Below are positions 44,075 through 53,448 of a stretch of 64,000 nt of DNA, one piece after another. The position numbers and the translations under genes were made by a program. Source of the stretch: Scatonaster sp045598705 (lineage in GTDB: Bacteria; Bacillota; Clostridia; Saccharofermentanales; Saccharofermentanaceae). Within the stretch, counting starts at the first letter, position 1, and every line of letters begins with the position of its first letter. The DNA lies in contig JAZLMM010000002.1 of assembly GCA_045598705.1 (NCBI GenBank), positions 1-64,000 on the forward strand, written 5' to 3'. The notes under the pieces were generated by a model. The model was not told where the DNA came from and ran no database searches. It was given only the letters and a program-made list of their open reading frames with translations.

Positions 44075-45163
44075 TTAGCCTTCCTTAGCTGTCAGATAAC
44101 CCTTCTTATAGAGGAGCTCAGCGGAAAGCATTGCACCACCTGCAGCACCACGAAGTGTGTTGTGAGACAAGCAGGTAAACTTGTAATCGAAGATCGTGTC
44201 CTCACGAAGACGTCCAATCGAAACACCCATACCACCTTCAAACATTGCATCCAGTGCCGGCTGTGGACGATTGTCCTCTTCAATATACTGCAAGAACTGC
44301 TTCGGAGCGTGAGGAAGTTCAAGTTCTTGAGCCGCGCCCTTGAAGTTCTTCCAGGCTTCCAACATTTCTTCCTTTGTCGGCTTCTTCGTAAACTTAACGG
44401 ATACTGCAGCAGTATGACCTTCCTGTACAGCAACACGATAGCACTGTGCAGAGATGACAGGCTTCTCTGCCTTTACAATCTCATTGCCCTCGATGTGACC
44501 CCATACCTTCAGTGGCTCCTGTTCACTCTTCTCTTCTTCACCACCAATGTAAGGAATCATGTTACCAACCATCTCCGGCCAATCCTTAAATGTCTTACCT
44601 GCACCAGAGATTGCCTGATATGTGCACACACTGATCTGCTCGATACCAAAACTAAGAAGCGGAGACAAAGCAGGAACATAGCTCTGAATGGAGCAGTTCG
44701 GCTTTACAGCAATAAATCCACACTTCGTGCCGAGTCTCTCACGTTGCTTCTCAATGATAGCAGCGTGATCAGAATTGATTTCCGGGATCATCATCGGAAC
44801 ATCAGGTGTCCATCTGTTGGCAGAATTATTCGAAATTACAGGTGTCTCAAGCTTTGCAATCTTCTCTTCCAGTGCACGGATCTCATCCTTCTTCATGTCT
44901 ACTGCACAGAAAACGAAGTCAACTTTCTTGCATACTTCTTCAATATTCTCTGTACTCTCAACGACCATATCCTTGACATAAGCCGGCATCTCTGCATCAA
45001 TCTTCCAGCGACCATCTACAGCTTCTGCATAAGGCTTTCCAGCGGAACGCGGAGAAGCAACGACTGCTACACATTCAAACCACGGATGATTGTCTAATAA
45101 AGAAATAAATCTCTGTCCTACATAACCTGTTGCGCCAATGACGCCTGCTCTTAACTTTGCCAT
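44075..45163 (-). CDS. asd: Aspartate-semialdehyde dehydrogenase, archaeal/fungal type
   Basis: A 362-aa NADP enzyme reducing aspartyl phosphate to the semialdehyde for lysine, threonine, methionine and diaminopimelate synthesis. The nucleotide motif GATGYVGQRF is near residue 10, the catalytic Cys is in VKPNCSIQSY, and the active-site His is in EGHTAAVSV. The overall sequence (SNNSANRW, GAGKTFKDWPEM) follows the archaeal/yeast branch of Asd, which is also common in Clostridia, rather than the E. coli branch. It is monocistronic, with a good promoter. Confidence 0.94.
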   Translation of the reverse strand: MAKLRAGVIGATGYVGQRFISLLDNHPWFECVAVVASPRSAGKPYAEAVDGRWKIDAEMPAYVKDMVVESTENIEEVCKKVDFVFCAVDMKKDEIRALEEKIAKLETPVISNNSANRWTPDVPMMIPEINSDHAAIIEKQRERLGTKCGFIAVKPNCSIQSYVPALSPLLSFGIEQISVCTYQAISGAGKTFKDWPEMVGNMIPYIGGEEEKSEQEPLKVWGHIEGNEIVKAEKPVISAQCYRVAVQEGHTAAVSVKFTKKPTKEEMLEAWKNFKGAAQELELPHAPKQFLQYIEEDNRPQPALDAMFEGGMGVSIGRLREDTIFDYKFTCLSHNTLRGAAGGAMLSAELLYKKGYLTAKEG

Positions 45164-45218
45164 ATTCTTATCCTCACTTGCTGTCCGTGTATGGTGGACA
45201 TTTGTCTTTCATGCGTGT

Positions 45219-45247
45219 ATTATATCGCAACCCCTAACATAAAGCAA
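45219..45247 (-). promoter_or_regulatory. asd promoter
   Basis: Minus strand TTGCTT (45,247-45,242), 17-nt spacer, TATAAT (45,224-45,219). The 55-base leader has a TGTCC/GGACA hairpin. Confidence 0.8.
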
Positions 45248-45326
45248 TACGCAATTTGATATTTCCTAACTAAATAATATGGTACTATTGATATAGAAAG
45301 AGTTTTGTTTAATTAGGAGTCAATAC

Positions 45327-46358
45327 ATGGGCAGACCGAAAGGAAAATCATCCGGCGAAAGCGCTTCTTTTCCAATCATGGAACAGTATCTGCGTTACAT
45401 GCAGGCTGTTCAAGAGAAATCGCCATTAACCATTAAAGAATATCGTTATGACCTGATTCTTCTCTTCCGTTTTCTTAAATACGACCGTGGTCTTGTGAAG
45501 CTAACGGATGACTTCAAGTTCGAAGATATCTCTATTCAGGATGTGGATGAGAAATTTCTCAACAGCATTACGCAAGACGATCTCTTCGCCTTCATGATTT
45601 ATCTTTCCCGCGAACGCAAGGCCTCTTCTGCCACACGTGCTCGGAAAGTCGCAACCATGAAGTCATTCTTTAAGTATCTATTCCAGAAGAAAAGGATCAT
45701 CAAGGATGACCCTTCCTATGAACTGGAAACGCCGCACCGCGCGAAGCGGTTACCTAAATATCTGAATCTGGATCAGAGCCTCAAGCTCCTTTCTACTGCA
45801 GAGAATGCTGACAAAGAAAGTTCCGTCCGAGACTATTGCATCGTAACGCTTTTCCTGAACTGTGGTATGCGACTATCTGAACTTCAGGGAATCAATCTTT
45901 CAGATATTTCCGAAGACACCCTTCGCGTCGTGGGTAAAGGTAACAAGGAACGTACGATCTACTTGAATCAAGCATGTCTTCGTGCACTAAACGAATACTA
46001 CCCCCAACGCGAACAACAGAAAATCAAAGACGACCAGGCGCTTTTCCTAAGTAAAAGAGGAACACGTCTTAGTAAACAGATGATTCAGAACGTCATCAAG
46101 CGTCTGCTTTCCGAATCAGGTTTAGATGTTTCAGGATACTCGGTCCACAAGTTAAGACATACAGCGGCTACGCTTATGTATAAATACGGTGAAGTCGATA
46201 TTCGAACTCTTCAGACGATTCTCGGGCACCAGAGCGTAGCTACCACGCAGATCTATACACATGTAGATGAAGACCTGCTCCACGAAGCTGTCTCCAAGAA
46301 TCCACTGGCAAACATCAAAGGTGAAAACACGAATAAGAACGATAACGCATCAGATTGA
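45327..46358 (+). CDS. Xer-type tyrosine recombinase
   Basis: A 343-aa site-specific recombinase. The N-terminal SAM-like domain contains SPLTIKEYRYDLILLFRF. The catalytic set is complete: Arg182 (CGMRLSEL), the beta-hairpin Lys in GKGNKERT, His274 and Arg277 (HKLRHTAA), His301 (GHQSVATT) and nucleophile Tyr310 (QIYTHV). The length and TLMYKYGEVDIRTLQ fit XerC/XerD, which resolve chromosome dimers at dif, rather than a phage integrase; it stands alone with no att site, excisionase or mobile genes. AGGAG lies 7 bases before the ATG. It converges on the acetylesterase gene with a 3-base gap. Confidence 0.9.
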   Translation: MGRPKGKSSGESASFPIMEQYLRYMQAVQEKSPLTIKEYRYDLILLFRFLKYDRGLVKLTDDFKFEDISIQDVDEKFLNSITQDDLFAFMIYLSRERKASSATRARKVATMKSFFKYLFQKKRIIKDDPSYELETPHRAKRLPKYLNLDQSLKLLSTAENADKESSVRDYCIVTLFLNCGMRLSELQGINLSDISEDTLRVVGKGNKERTIYLNQACLRALNEYYPQREQQKIKDDQALFLSKRGTRLSKQMIQNVIKRLLSESGLDVSGYSVHKLRHTAATLMYKYGEVDIRTLQTILGHQSVATTQIYTHVDEDLLHEAVSKNPLANIKGENTNKNDNASD

Positions 46359-46361
46359 TGC

Positions 46362-47978
46362 TTATTTCTTCTCGTTATTTTCGAACATTTCGAGGAAACG
46401 CATGGCCACATCTTTCTTATTCTGAGGATGAAGGTCATTATACATACCCAGATCATAGGTTGGAATCAGATACGCATCAGAAATTTCACTTACAACCTCA
46501 TGTTGGACTTTACGAACATTGGTAAAAGGATCCGCCTCATAAACCGGGCCATCACCAAGCCAGTAAGTTACCTCAGCCATATAGAACGGCACCTGGCCGA
46601 ACAGAGAACGCCATTCCGCTACCATGTCTTTCAATAATTTTCCATAATACTGCGGATATTCGCAGTTCGATTCACCCTGGTAGAAGAGAATCGCCTTACA
46701 AGCATAATCATGAAGCGGATATAGCATCGACCCGAACAAAGCGGTCGGCGCCCAGTTGAAGAACGTCGGGCCTTCTAAACGCTCGGTGCGATAACCGATT
46801 CGCATATTCCAATCTCCTTCTAGAGAAATCAGTTCATCGCCAAGTTTCAGGAAGTATGGACACTTCTCCACAGCACCACCAATGTTACCATCCACGATCA
46901 AGCGGATCGTAATCACATTCTCGCCCTCATTGAAGATGCCAGGCTTCACGAAGTAACGTCTAGGCGGGTATTTGAATGTATACTCACCGACCTTCACGCC
47001 ATTTACATAGGTAACATCTCCATCCATCAAGGTACCAAGACGAAGTTCAATCTCTTTCTCGCACCAAGATGCAGGGACATTGACTCGTTTCTGAAGCCAA
47101 ATACTACCTTTGAAATCTTCAAGATCCGTCTGATAGAACGTAGAAGGCATTTGAAAATGAAGATACTCTCCTTCCGCCTCCCATGGATTCATCCAATTCT
47201 GTTGAAGGCCCAAATCGTGGTTATCCACGTCCTGGTGCCACTGATTCTGTCGATCTGTATCCGCTTTGACAGTCTCATCAACAAATGCAGCATCGCGATT
47301 CTGTGCGATCTTCTCACGATAACACCACAAGCATCCCTTGCTCTTATCCAGATTGCACTTCCCAGAATCCATCATCGTCTTTTCGATTTCCTGGAATGAA
47401 GCGATCAACTGTGTTTCGCTCATCAGACTTTCAATTGGCGCACCACCCACTGCAGTCTGAATCAGTCCAACCGGTACACCATCCTGAAGCATCTTATATT
47501 TGGCAAAATAGAAGCCGATCGCGCTGAAATTCAGAACATTCTCCGCATCACATTGAGCCCAAGATCCACTATCCAGCATCTCATTATTCGATCCGAATAC
47601 AGGAATCTTCGGCACCTCGAAATGTCTGATTTGCGGGAAATCTGCATTCTTGATCTCATCATAATAGTAATCCGTCGTCCAGATCACCGGAAGTTCCATA
47701 TTGGACTGACCACCAAGAATGAAAACATCTCCGAACAACACATCTGAGATCGCAACTGTTTCAATGCCCGAAGAAATCGTGATCGTATGCGGTCCACCCG
47801 CAGGCTGTTCAGGCAAGTCGCATCGCCATTCATTCGAGTCTGCATTCATTTCGGCTGGATACTCGACATCATCCAAGAATACTTTGATACACTCTCCGTC
47901 GGCAAAATCACCACGAATCGTGTTCTTCTTGCATCTTTGAAGCACCATACCATCGCTATAAATACTGGATAATTTCAT
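46362..47978 (-). CDS. SGNH/SASA-family carbohydrate acetylesterase with inserted beta-sandwich
   Basis: A 538-aa cytoplasmic esterase. The nucleophile block GGQSNMELPV lies near residue 92, FYQGESNCEYP is block III-like, and the Asp/His pair is in NDLHPQNKKDVAMRF. Between them, about residues 260-380, lies a jelly-roll insert with WLQKRVNVPASW, as in sialate O-acetylesterase-like proteins of xylan clusters. The context argues for removing acetyl groups from xylo-oligosaccharides. There is no signal peptide. It lies 16 bases after the GH10 gene and is probably co-transcribed. Confidence 0.88.
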   Translation of the reverse strand: MKLSSIYSDGMVLQRCKKNTIRGDFADGECIKVFLDDVEYPAEMNADSNEWRCDLPEQPAGGPHTITISSGIETVAISDVLFGDVFILGGQSNMELPVIWTTDYYYDEIKNADFPQIRHFEVPKIPVFGSNNEMLDSGSWAQCDAENVLNFSAIGFYFAKYKMLQDGVPVGLIQTAVGGAPIESLMSETQLIASFQEIEKTMMDSGKCNLDKSKGCLWCYREKIAQNRDAAFVDETVKADTDRQNQWHQDVDNHDLGLQQNWMNPWEAEGEYLHFQMPSTFYQTDLEDFKGSIWLQKRVNVPASWCEKEIELRLGTLMDGDVTYVNGVKVGEYTFKYPPRRYFVKPGIFNEGENVITIRLIVDGNIGGAVEKCPYFLKLGDELISLEGDWNMRIGYRTERLEGPTFFNWAPTALFGSMLYPLHDYACKAILFYQGESNCEYPQYYGKLLKDMVAEWRSLFGQVPFYMAEVTYWLGDGPVYEADPFTNVRKVQHEVVSEISDAYLIPTYDLGMYNDLHPQNKKDVAMRFLEMFENNEKK

Positions 47979-47994
47979 GTAATACTCCTCCTAA

Positions 47995-49215
47995 TCAGAT
48001 GCGTATCAGCAGTTCTTCATCTACATCGTTGATCGTCATCTCTATCGTTCTTCCATTTATGATCACATCGTATGTTCCTTTGAAACCACTGGTAACCGCC
48101 ACGCCATCTTCATTCGAGATAAATTGAGTAGATGTGGTGAACCACTCGTTGTGGATCTTATTCTTTAGCATCTGGTATGCAGGTTTCACCGAATTATCTT
48201 TACGAATCAGACCGGATGGCGCATTGAGCCATCCACCATCTGCAAAATCCCACTCCGTAATGGCTTCAACAAGCGGATGGGCAAACAAAGTGGTAAACAT
48301 CTCCTCGATTTCTCTACACTGGCGTTCTTCTCCTTCCGGTACTGAAGGCCATACTTCTACCTGAAAGTCATTTAGGTCATCGATTTCCTTTGGAATCAGA
48401 TCACCGGAAACCAGCGTATTCTCTGTGAAATGAATAGGAAGGCCAAACTTGGAGAATCTTTCCAATACATCCTGAAGTTTCTCCATTCCCCAATATCCTT
48501 GATGCTGATGAGACTGAATGCCGATTGCTGAGAATTCTACACCGGCATCCAAGCAATCGGAGATCAGATGTTCATAGTCAGGTGACGTATTGAAATCATT
48601 GATGAGCAATGTCGCATTGGGATTATACTTTCTGGCTTCCTCGAAAACCTTCTTCACCAATCCTACCTGACCATATTCATTACAGATACGGGTAATGGCA
48701 TTATCATACTTATTGAAGATTGGCATGATCACCACTTCATTGATGACATCCCATTTATCGATCAATCCATTGAAATCAGCGACTTCGCGTTGAATACGGC
48801 CAAGTTCTTTCTCCAGAATCGTCGGATTATCATACTTCAGAAGCCAGTCCGCGCATACGGTATGCCAGCAGAGCGGATGTCCCTTCATGGTGACATCCTT
48901 CGAAGCAAGAAAATTCGCTAAGATCTTCAACTTTTCCGTGGATGGTTTCCCCTCTTCCGGTTCAAAGTTTCCCCAGTAAAATGGAACGGTCGCATAGTTG
49001 AATACATCCAGCCATAATTTCGTACGCTGATCGTAGAAATCTTTCTTAAAAGCATCGACGTTGAACAGTCCAGCAGAAATTTCGAATGCACCGCATCCGA
49101 ACAGAAACTGATGTTTCTTCTGACGGATCTCAATTCTCTGATTCGATACCGGCTTACCTTGAGCATCAATGATTCGAATGGTTCTCACACCTTTACGAGA
49201 CTGAAAATCTGACAT
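47995..49215 (-). CDS. GH10 endo-beta-1,4-xylanase, intracellular
   Basis: A 406-aa glycoside hydrolase family 10 enzyme. The acid/base Glu is in WDVINEV (near 160) and the nucleophile Glu in IHFTENTL (near 264); KGHPLCWHTV and GIQSHQHQGY are family motifs. A short N-terminal beta segment (about 1-45) precedes the barrel. There is no signal peptide or binding module, so it should cut imported xylo-oligosaccharides, like other cytoplasmic GH10 enzymes of Gram-positive hemicellulose clusters. AAGGAGGG precedes the ATG. Confidence 0.93.
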   Translation of the reverse strand: MSDFQSRKGVRTIRIIDAQGKPVSNQRIEIRQKKHQFLFGCGAFEISAGLFNVDAFKKDFYDQRTKLWLDVFNYATVPFYWGNFEPEEGKPSTEKLKILANFLASKDVTMKGHPLCWHTVCADWLLKYDNPTILEKELGRIQREVADFNGLIDKWDVINEVVIMPIFNKYDNAITRICNEYGQVGLVKKVFEEARKYNPNATLLINDFNTSPDYEHLISDCLDAGVEFSAIGIQSHQHQGYWGMEKLQDVLERFSKFGLPIHFTENTLVSGDLIPKEIDDLNDFQVEVWPSVPEGEERQCREIEEMFTTLFAHPLVEAITEWDFADGGWLNAPSGLIRKDNSVKPAYQMLKNKIHNEWFTTSTQFISNEDGVAVTSGFKGTYDVIINGRTIEMTINDVDEELLIRI

Positions 49216-49292
49216 ATTCGACCCTCCTTTAATACGCTACCCATCTCAGGTTCGGTACCTTCACATTGTAGCATTAATATTATAAGAGATAA

Positions 49293-49332
49293 ATAAAGAA
49301 AGAGACTGTCCTGCTTTCGCAGAACAGTCTCT
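49293..49332 (-). terminator. Terminator after the isomerase gene
   Basis: Minus strand AGAGACTGTTCTGC (49,332-49,319) pairs with GCAGGACAGTCTCT (49,314-49,301) around GAAA, followed by TTCTTTATTT. It separates the arabinose genes from GH10 and the acetylesterase, which may use read-through or their own promoter (TATAAT or TACAAT near 49,265-49,284). Confidence 0.9.
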
Positions 49333-49357
49333 AGAAGTTACCGTTTGTAATAATCGA

Positions 49358-50839
49358 TTAGTTGAACGGATTCTCTGTCTTATAGAGATCGCCAGCTGGC
49401 TTGTTGTAGCCGATCTTGCATGGGCAAAGACCGAGGAGCTTGAATGTCTCAAACATCAACTTGCCGTAGTGACCGAATGCAACTGCACCATGGTGCGGGA
49501 ATCTGCCTTCAACGAGAACATGACGATAGAAACGAGCCATCTCTGGAATAGCGAATACGCCAATACCACCGAAGGAACGTGTCTTTACGTCAAGAACTTC
49601 ACCCTCTGCGATGTAGGATACGAGCTCTCCGTCGCTGTTGCACTGCAGACGATAGAAAGTAATATCGGAAGCAGCGATATCGCCCTCGAGTGTACCTCTG
49701 GAGATATCCGGATCAGAACCTGCTGGTTCAAGAACACGGTGCTGAATCAACTGATACTTCACGGCACGGTCTGCACACATCTTGCAGGAAGGTGTATTAC
49801 CACAGTGGAAGCCCATGAATGTATCTGTGAGCTTGTAGTTGTACTTACCCTTGATATCTTCGTCGTAGATGTACTGCGGAACAGAGTTGTTGATGTCGAG
49901 CAATGTAACAGTATCACCGCTGATGCACATACCGATGTACTCAGAAAGTGCACCGTAGATATCTACTTCGCAAGCAACCGGAATACCACGAGAAACGAGA
50001 CGGCTATTTACATAGCAAGGCTCGAAACCGAACTGGGACGGGAATGCCGGCCAGCACTTATCAGCAAATGCGACATACTTTCTGGAACCCTTGTGATTCT
50101 CAGCCCAGTCAAGCAATGTAAGCTCGAACTGTGCCATACGAGCGTTGAGGTCCGGATAGTACTTACCTTCACCCATTTCCTTAGCCATATCTTCGCATAC
50201 AGCTGGGATACGTGGATCGTTTGCATGCTCCTTGTAGGAAACAAGCAGGTCAAGCTCAGAGTTCTCTTCAATCTCAACGCCGAGTTCATAGAGGCCCTTG
50301 ATTGGTGCGTTGCAAGCGAAGAAGTCCTGCGGACGTGGACCAAATGTGATAATCTTGAGGTTCTTCACGCCGACAACTGCACGAGCAATCGGTACGAAAT
50401 CAGCGATCATCTTTGCGATATCTTCAGCTGTGCCGACAGGATATTCAGGAATATATCCGTCAAGATGTCTCATACCGAGGTTGTATGAGCAGTTGAGCAT
50501 ACCACAGTAAGCGTCGCCACGGCCATCAACCATGTCTCCGTCACCTTCTGCTGCAGCCACGAACATGCAAGGACCATCAAAATTCTTTGCAATCAGTGTC
50601 TCAGGTGTTTCAGGACCGAAGTTGCCGAGTAAAACAACCAGTGCATTGCACTCCGCCTTCTTTACATCTTCCACTGCCTTGAGCATATCGAGCTCGTTCT
50701 CAACTGTTACTGGGCACTCATAAAGTTCTCCCTTATAAGCAGCCTTGATTGCAGCTCTTCTCTTCTCAGAGAGTGCGATCGGGAAGCAGTCACGAGATAC
50801 AGCAACGATACCTAATTTGATTTCTGGAATGTTGTTCAT
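49358..50839 (-). CDS. L-fucose/L-arabinose isomerase-family protein, probable L-arabinose isomerase
   Basis: A 493-aa ketol isomerase of the fucose-isomerase fold. Visible motifs are VVLLGNFGPETP, FGPRPQDFFACNAP, ACEVDIYGALSEY (metal Glu/Asp), DTFMGFHCGNTPSC and HHGAVAFGHYG (metal His). Its sequence is not that of classical AraA, but it lies directly after araD and a pentulokinase and before xylan enzymes, with no fucose genes. The likely reaction is L-arabinose to L-ribulose. Other aldoses (L-fucose, D-arabinose) are possible substrates. GGAGG precedes the ATG. It is the last gene before a strong terminator. Confidence 0.85.
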   Translation of the reverse strand: MNNIPEIKLGIVAVSRDCFPIALSEKRRAAIKAAYKGELYECPVTVENELDMLKAVEDVKKAECNALVVLLGNFGPETPETLIAKNFDGPCMFVAAAEGDGDMVDGRGDAYCGMLNCSYNLGMRHLDGYIPEYPVGTAEDIAKMIADFVPIARAVVGVKNLKIITFGPRPQDFFACNAPIKGLYELGVEIEENSELDLLVSYKEHANDPRIPAVCEDMAKEMGEGKYYPDLNARMAQFELTLLDWAENHKGSRKYVAFADKCWPAFPSQFGFEPCYVNSRLVSRGIPVACEVDIYGALSEYIGMCISGDTVTLLDINNSVPQYIYDEDIKGKYNYKLTDTFMGFHCGNTPSCKMCADRAVKYQLIQHRVLEPAGSDPDISRGTLEGDIAASDITFYRLQCNSDGELVSYIAEGEVLDVKTRSFGGIGVFAIPEMARFYRHVLVEGRFPHHGAVAFGHYGKLMFETFKLLGLCPCKIGYNKPAGDLYKTENPFN

Positions 50840-50880
50840 GTCTTAAATCCTCCTTAATTGGTTATTCCATTATATCATTA

Positions 50881-51573
50881 CTATTGTCCATAGTAAGCAT
50901 TTTTTCCATGTTTTCTAAAATAATGTTTATCCTGTAGTTCGGAAGGTGCCGGAAGCACATTCTTGTTGATGATTTCCGTATGGTAAGCCATCTTGGCCAC
51001 CTCTTCCAAGACCACTGCATTGTGTACTGCTTCGTGAGCATCCTTACCCCAAGTGAATGGACCATGATTCTTACAGAGCACGCCAGGGACTGCCTCGTAG
51101 TCAATCTTTTCCTTCTCAAAAGAATCCGCGATCAAGATGCCGGTATTGGTTTCATAATCCGATTCAATCTCCTGCTTATTCAGGCATCTCACGCAAGGAA
51201 TCGCACCATAGTAATAGTCTGCATGCGTCGTACCATAACATGGAATGCTACGACCGCTCTGCGCCCAAGATGTTGCATAAGAGGAATGGGTATGAACTAC
51301 GCCACCGATATTGGGAAATCTCTTATATAGAATAAGATGCGTCGGTGTATCGGAAGAAGGTCTATACTTTCCCTCCACACGATTGCCATCGAGATCCATA
51401 ACGACCATATCTTCAGAAGTCATGGTCTCATACGGAACCCCACTTGGCTTAATGACAAACAGGCCCGACTCACGGTCGATGGCACTGACATTTCCCCACG
51501 TAAACGTAACAAGTCCATATTTCGGCAGAAGCATATTTGCTTCAAATACTTGTTGTTTCAGTTCTTCTAACAT
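50881..51573 (-). CDS. araD: L-ribulose-5-phosphate 4-epimerase
   Basis: A 230-aa zinc enzyme converting L-ribulose-5-P to D-xylulose-5-P. FTWGNVSAID and IKPSGVPYE bind the substrate, the zinc histidines are in VVHTHSSYA and the later NHGPFTWG, and THADYYYGAIPC is typical of AraD rather than fuculose aldolase. It sits between the kinase and isomerase genes, completing the arabinose route. Confidence 0.95.
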   Translation of the reverse strand: MLEELKQQVFEANMLLPKYGLVTFTWGNVSAIDRESGLFVIKPSGVPYETMTSEDMVVMDLDGNRVEGKYRPSSDTPTHLILYKRFPNIGGVVHTHSSYATSWAQSGRSIPCYGTTHADYYYGAIPCVRCLNKQEIESDYETNTGILIADSFEKEKIDYEAVPGVLCKNHGPFTWGKDAHEAVHNAVVLEEVAKMAYHTEIINKNVLPAPSELQDKHYFRKHGKNAYYGQ

Positions 51574-51599
51574 ATATCCAACCTCTTTTCTGAAATAGC

Positions 51600-53189
51600 T
51601 TATAGAATATCAACTGCGGCTCGCTCTACTGAAAGGCCCGCAACATACTTCTTCATGAAGGTACGGAATCCTTCAATATCTTCAGAAGAAGCACAGAGTT
51701 CGCTGCCTGTAGAGGAAGCATAGATTTCATCATTGAGATAATCCGCCAGTGTCTGTCCATCTTTCTTCGCAACCATATAAAGTGCAAGAAGAGCAATACC
51801 CCAGGCTCCACCCTCACCTGCAGTCTCCATGACGCATACCGGAGATCCGATTGCGGCGGAAGCAATCGTCTGTCCGGCCTTCGGTGTCTTGAAGAAACCA
51901 CCATGACCATACATCTTCTTTACCGATACGTGCTCCTGCTCAGTCAGAATATCCAGACCGACCTTCAATGCAGCAAGTGCAGAGTAAAGATGCATTCTCA
52001 TGAAGTTCGGAAGTGTGAAAGCATCCTCCGCGCTTCTGAAGAATAGCGGAGCGCCCTTCGAGAATCCAGTCACCGGTTCACCGGAGAAATAGTTATATGC
52101 ACAGAGGCCACCACAGTCTTTCTCACCCTCCAGTGCAATACCGTAAAGTTTCTCAAACATCGCACCACGGTCGAATTCCTGACCCATCAGTTTTCCAAAC
52201 TCATCGAAGAGCTTGACCCACGCATTGATTTCAGAAGTGCAGTTATTGCAGTGCACCATGGCGACCGGATCCCCCGTCGGTGTGGTCACCATATCGATCT
52301 CCTGATGAAGATTCTTCATGTTCTCCTTCAGAACAATCATGGCAAATACAGAAGTACCTGCAGAAATATTACCGGTCTCAACGGCAACAGAATTGGTCGC
52401 TACCATACCGGTTCCGGCATCGCCTTCCGGCGGACACATCGGAATACCAGATTTAAGATCACCATCTACATCGAGAAGCTTCGCACCAGTATCCGTAAGC
52501 GTTCCGGCGTCTTCACCGGCAGAGAGTACTTCTGGTAGAATCTCACGAATCTTCCACGGGAAATTCTTCTCCGCAATCAAACCTTCAAAAGTATCCAACA
52601 TCTTCTCATCGTAATTACCTGTCAAAGAATCAATTGGGAACATACCGGAGGCATCACCCACGCCCAATACTTTCTTTCCGCTCAGACGGAAATGTACATA
52701 ACCGGCCAGCGTAGTGAAGTGACGAATCGATGGTACATGCGCTTCACCATTGAGAATTGCCTGATAAAGATGTGAGATACTCCATCTTTGTGGAATATTG
52801 AAGTTCAAAGCCGATGTCAACTGATCTGCCGCTTCGCCTGTAATCGTATTTCTCCATGTGCGGAAAGGCACCAGGAGCTGATCTTTCTCATCGAATGGGA
52901 GATAACCATGCATCATGGCAGAGAAGCCGATTGCGGCAAAAGAAGTCAGCGTCACACCAAATTCATGCTGAACATTCTTCTTCAGATCCGCGTAGCACTC
53001 TGCGAGACCGTTCCAGATGGATTCATCGGAATAAGTCCAGATGCCGTCCACCAGATCGTTCTCCCACTCCTTACTTCCGGAAGCTACAGGATTGCCCTTG
53101 TCGTCAACCATGACCGCCTTGATTCGAGTAGATCCGAACTCGATACCCAACACGCATTTACCATCTAAGATTAACTGTTTTGTTTCCAT
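51600..53189 (-). CDS. FGGY-family pentulokinase, probable L-ribulokinase
   Basis: A 529-aa sugar kinase. Start 53,189 (METKQLIL) has GAGGTG upstream; the open frame before it overlaps the small Cys-rich gene. The phosphate loop GIEFGSTRIKAVMVD, the catalytic region FSAMMHGYLPFD, GNISAGTSVFAM (adenosine loop) and MYGHGGFFKTP are visible. The FGGY family covers ribulose, xylulose and other polyol kinases. Lying with araD and the isomerase, it most likely phosphorylates L-ribulose, although it is not a close AraB look-alike. Confidence 0.88.
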   Translation of the reverse strand: METKQLILDGKCVLGIEFGSTRIKAVMVDDKGNPVASGSKEWENDLVDGIWTYSDESIWNGLAECYADLKKNVQHEFGVTLTSFAAIGFSAMMHGYLPFDEKDQLLVPFRTWRNTITGEAADQLTSALNFNIPQRWSISHLYQAILNGEAHVPSIRHFTTLAGYVHFRLSGKKVLGVGDASGMFPIDSLTGNYDEKMLDTFEGLIAEKNFPWKIREILPEVLSAGEDAGTLTDTGAKLLDVDGDLKSGIPMCPPEGDAGTGMVATNSVAVETGNISAGTSVFAMIVLKENMKNLHQEIDMVTTPTGDPVAMVHCNNCTSEINAWVKLFDEFGKLMGQEFDRGAMFEKLYGIALEGEKDCGGLCAYNYFSGEPVTGFSKGAPLFFRSAEDAFTLPNFMRMHLYSALAALKVGLDILTEQEHVSVKKMYGHGGFFKTPKAGQTIASAAIGSPVCVMETAGEGGAWGIALLALYMVAKKDGQTLADYLNDEIYASSTGSELCASSEDIEGFRTFMKKYVAGLSVERAAVDIL

Positions 53190-53196
53190 AGACACC

Positions 53197-53448
53197 TCAC
53201 CATTTCTTATTCGGGCAACGGCCCTTCTTAATTGAAGAACGTATCTCAACATAACATCCGCATGCCAGACACGTACCACTTACCAACTGATCACAAGCCT
53301 TACAAATCACTAAACGCTTCGCAACCATTTCTTCTTCTGCACGGTCCTCTTCTGAAATGCCGTCTATCCCGCGCAGGACAATCTCACGATAGACGGACTC
53401 ACTCATATCTTGAAGCAAGCACCGCTTACACGGTCGCACGTTCTCCAT
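53197..53448 (-). CDS. Cys-rich small protein (DUF6171-like)
   Basis: An 83-aa protein with eight cysteines in three groups: CKRCLL at the N-terminus, CKACDQL near 49, then CLACGCYVE and RCPNKKW near the end, which suggests two zinc sites. It resembles the small DUF6171 family of Clostridia, function unknown. Its ATG shares a base with the TGA of the GH51 gene (TGATG), and the kinase starts 7 bases on, so it is made as part of the arabinose operon. Whether it regulates or only travels there is unknown. Confidence 0.75.
   Translation of the reverse strand: MENVRPCKRCLLQDMSESVYREIVLRGIDGISEEDRAEEEMVAKRLVICKACDQLVSGTCLACGCYVEIRSSIKKGRCPNKKW

Noticed and set aside
44162..45097. 311-codon open frame antisense to asd
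   Set aside because: It mirrors the asd gene codon structure, has no ribosome site, and its translation is Cys/Leu/Thr-rich without any motif. It is a shadow of a well-supported gene.
45327..46358. Integrase of a genomic island
   Set aside because: No attachment repeats, excisionase, or phage/conjugation genes lie near it; flanks are housekeeping and sugar genes, and the protein looks like a Xer recombinase.
49469..50488. 339-codon open frame antisense to the isomerase gene
   Set aside because: The sense strand encodes an intact isomerase with recognisable metal motifs; the antisense product has no start signal or family features.
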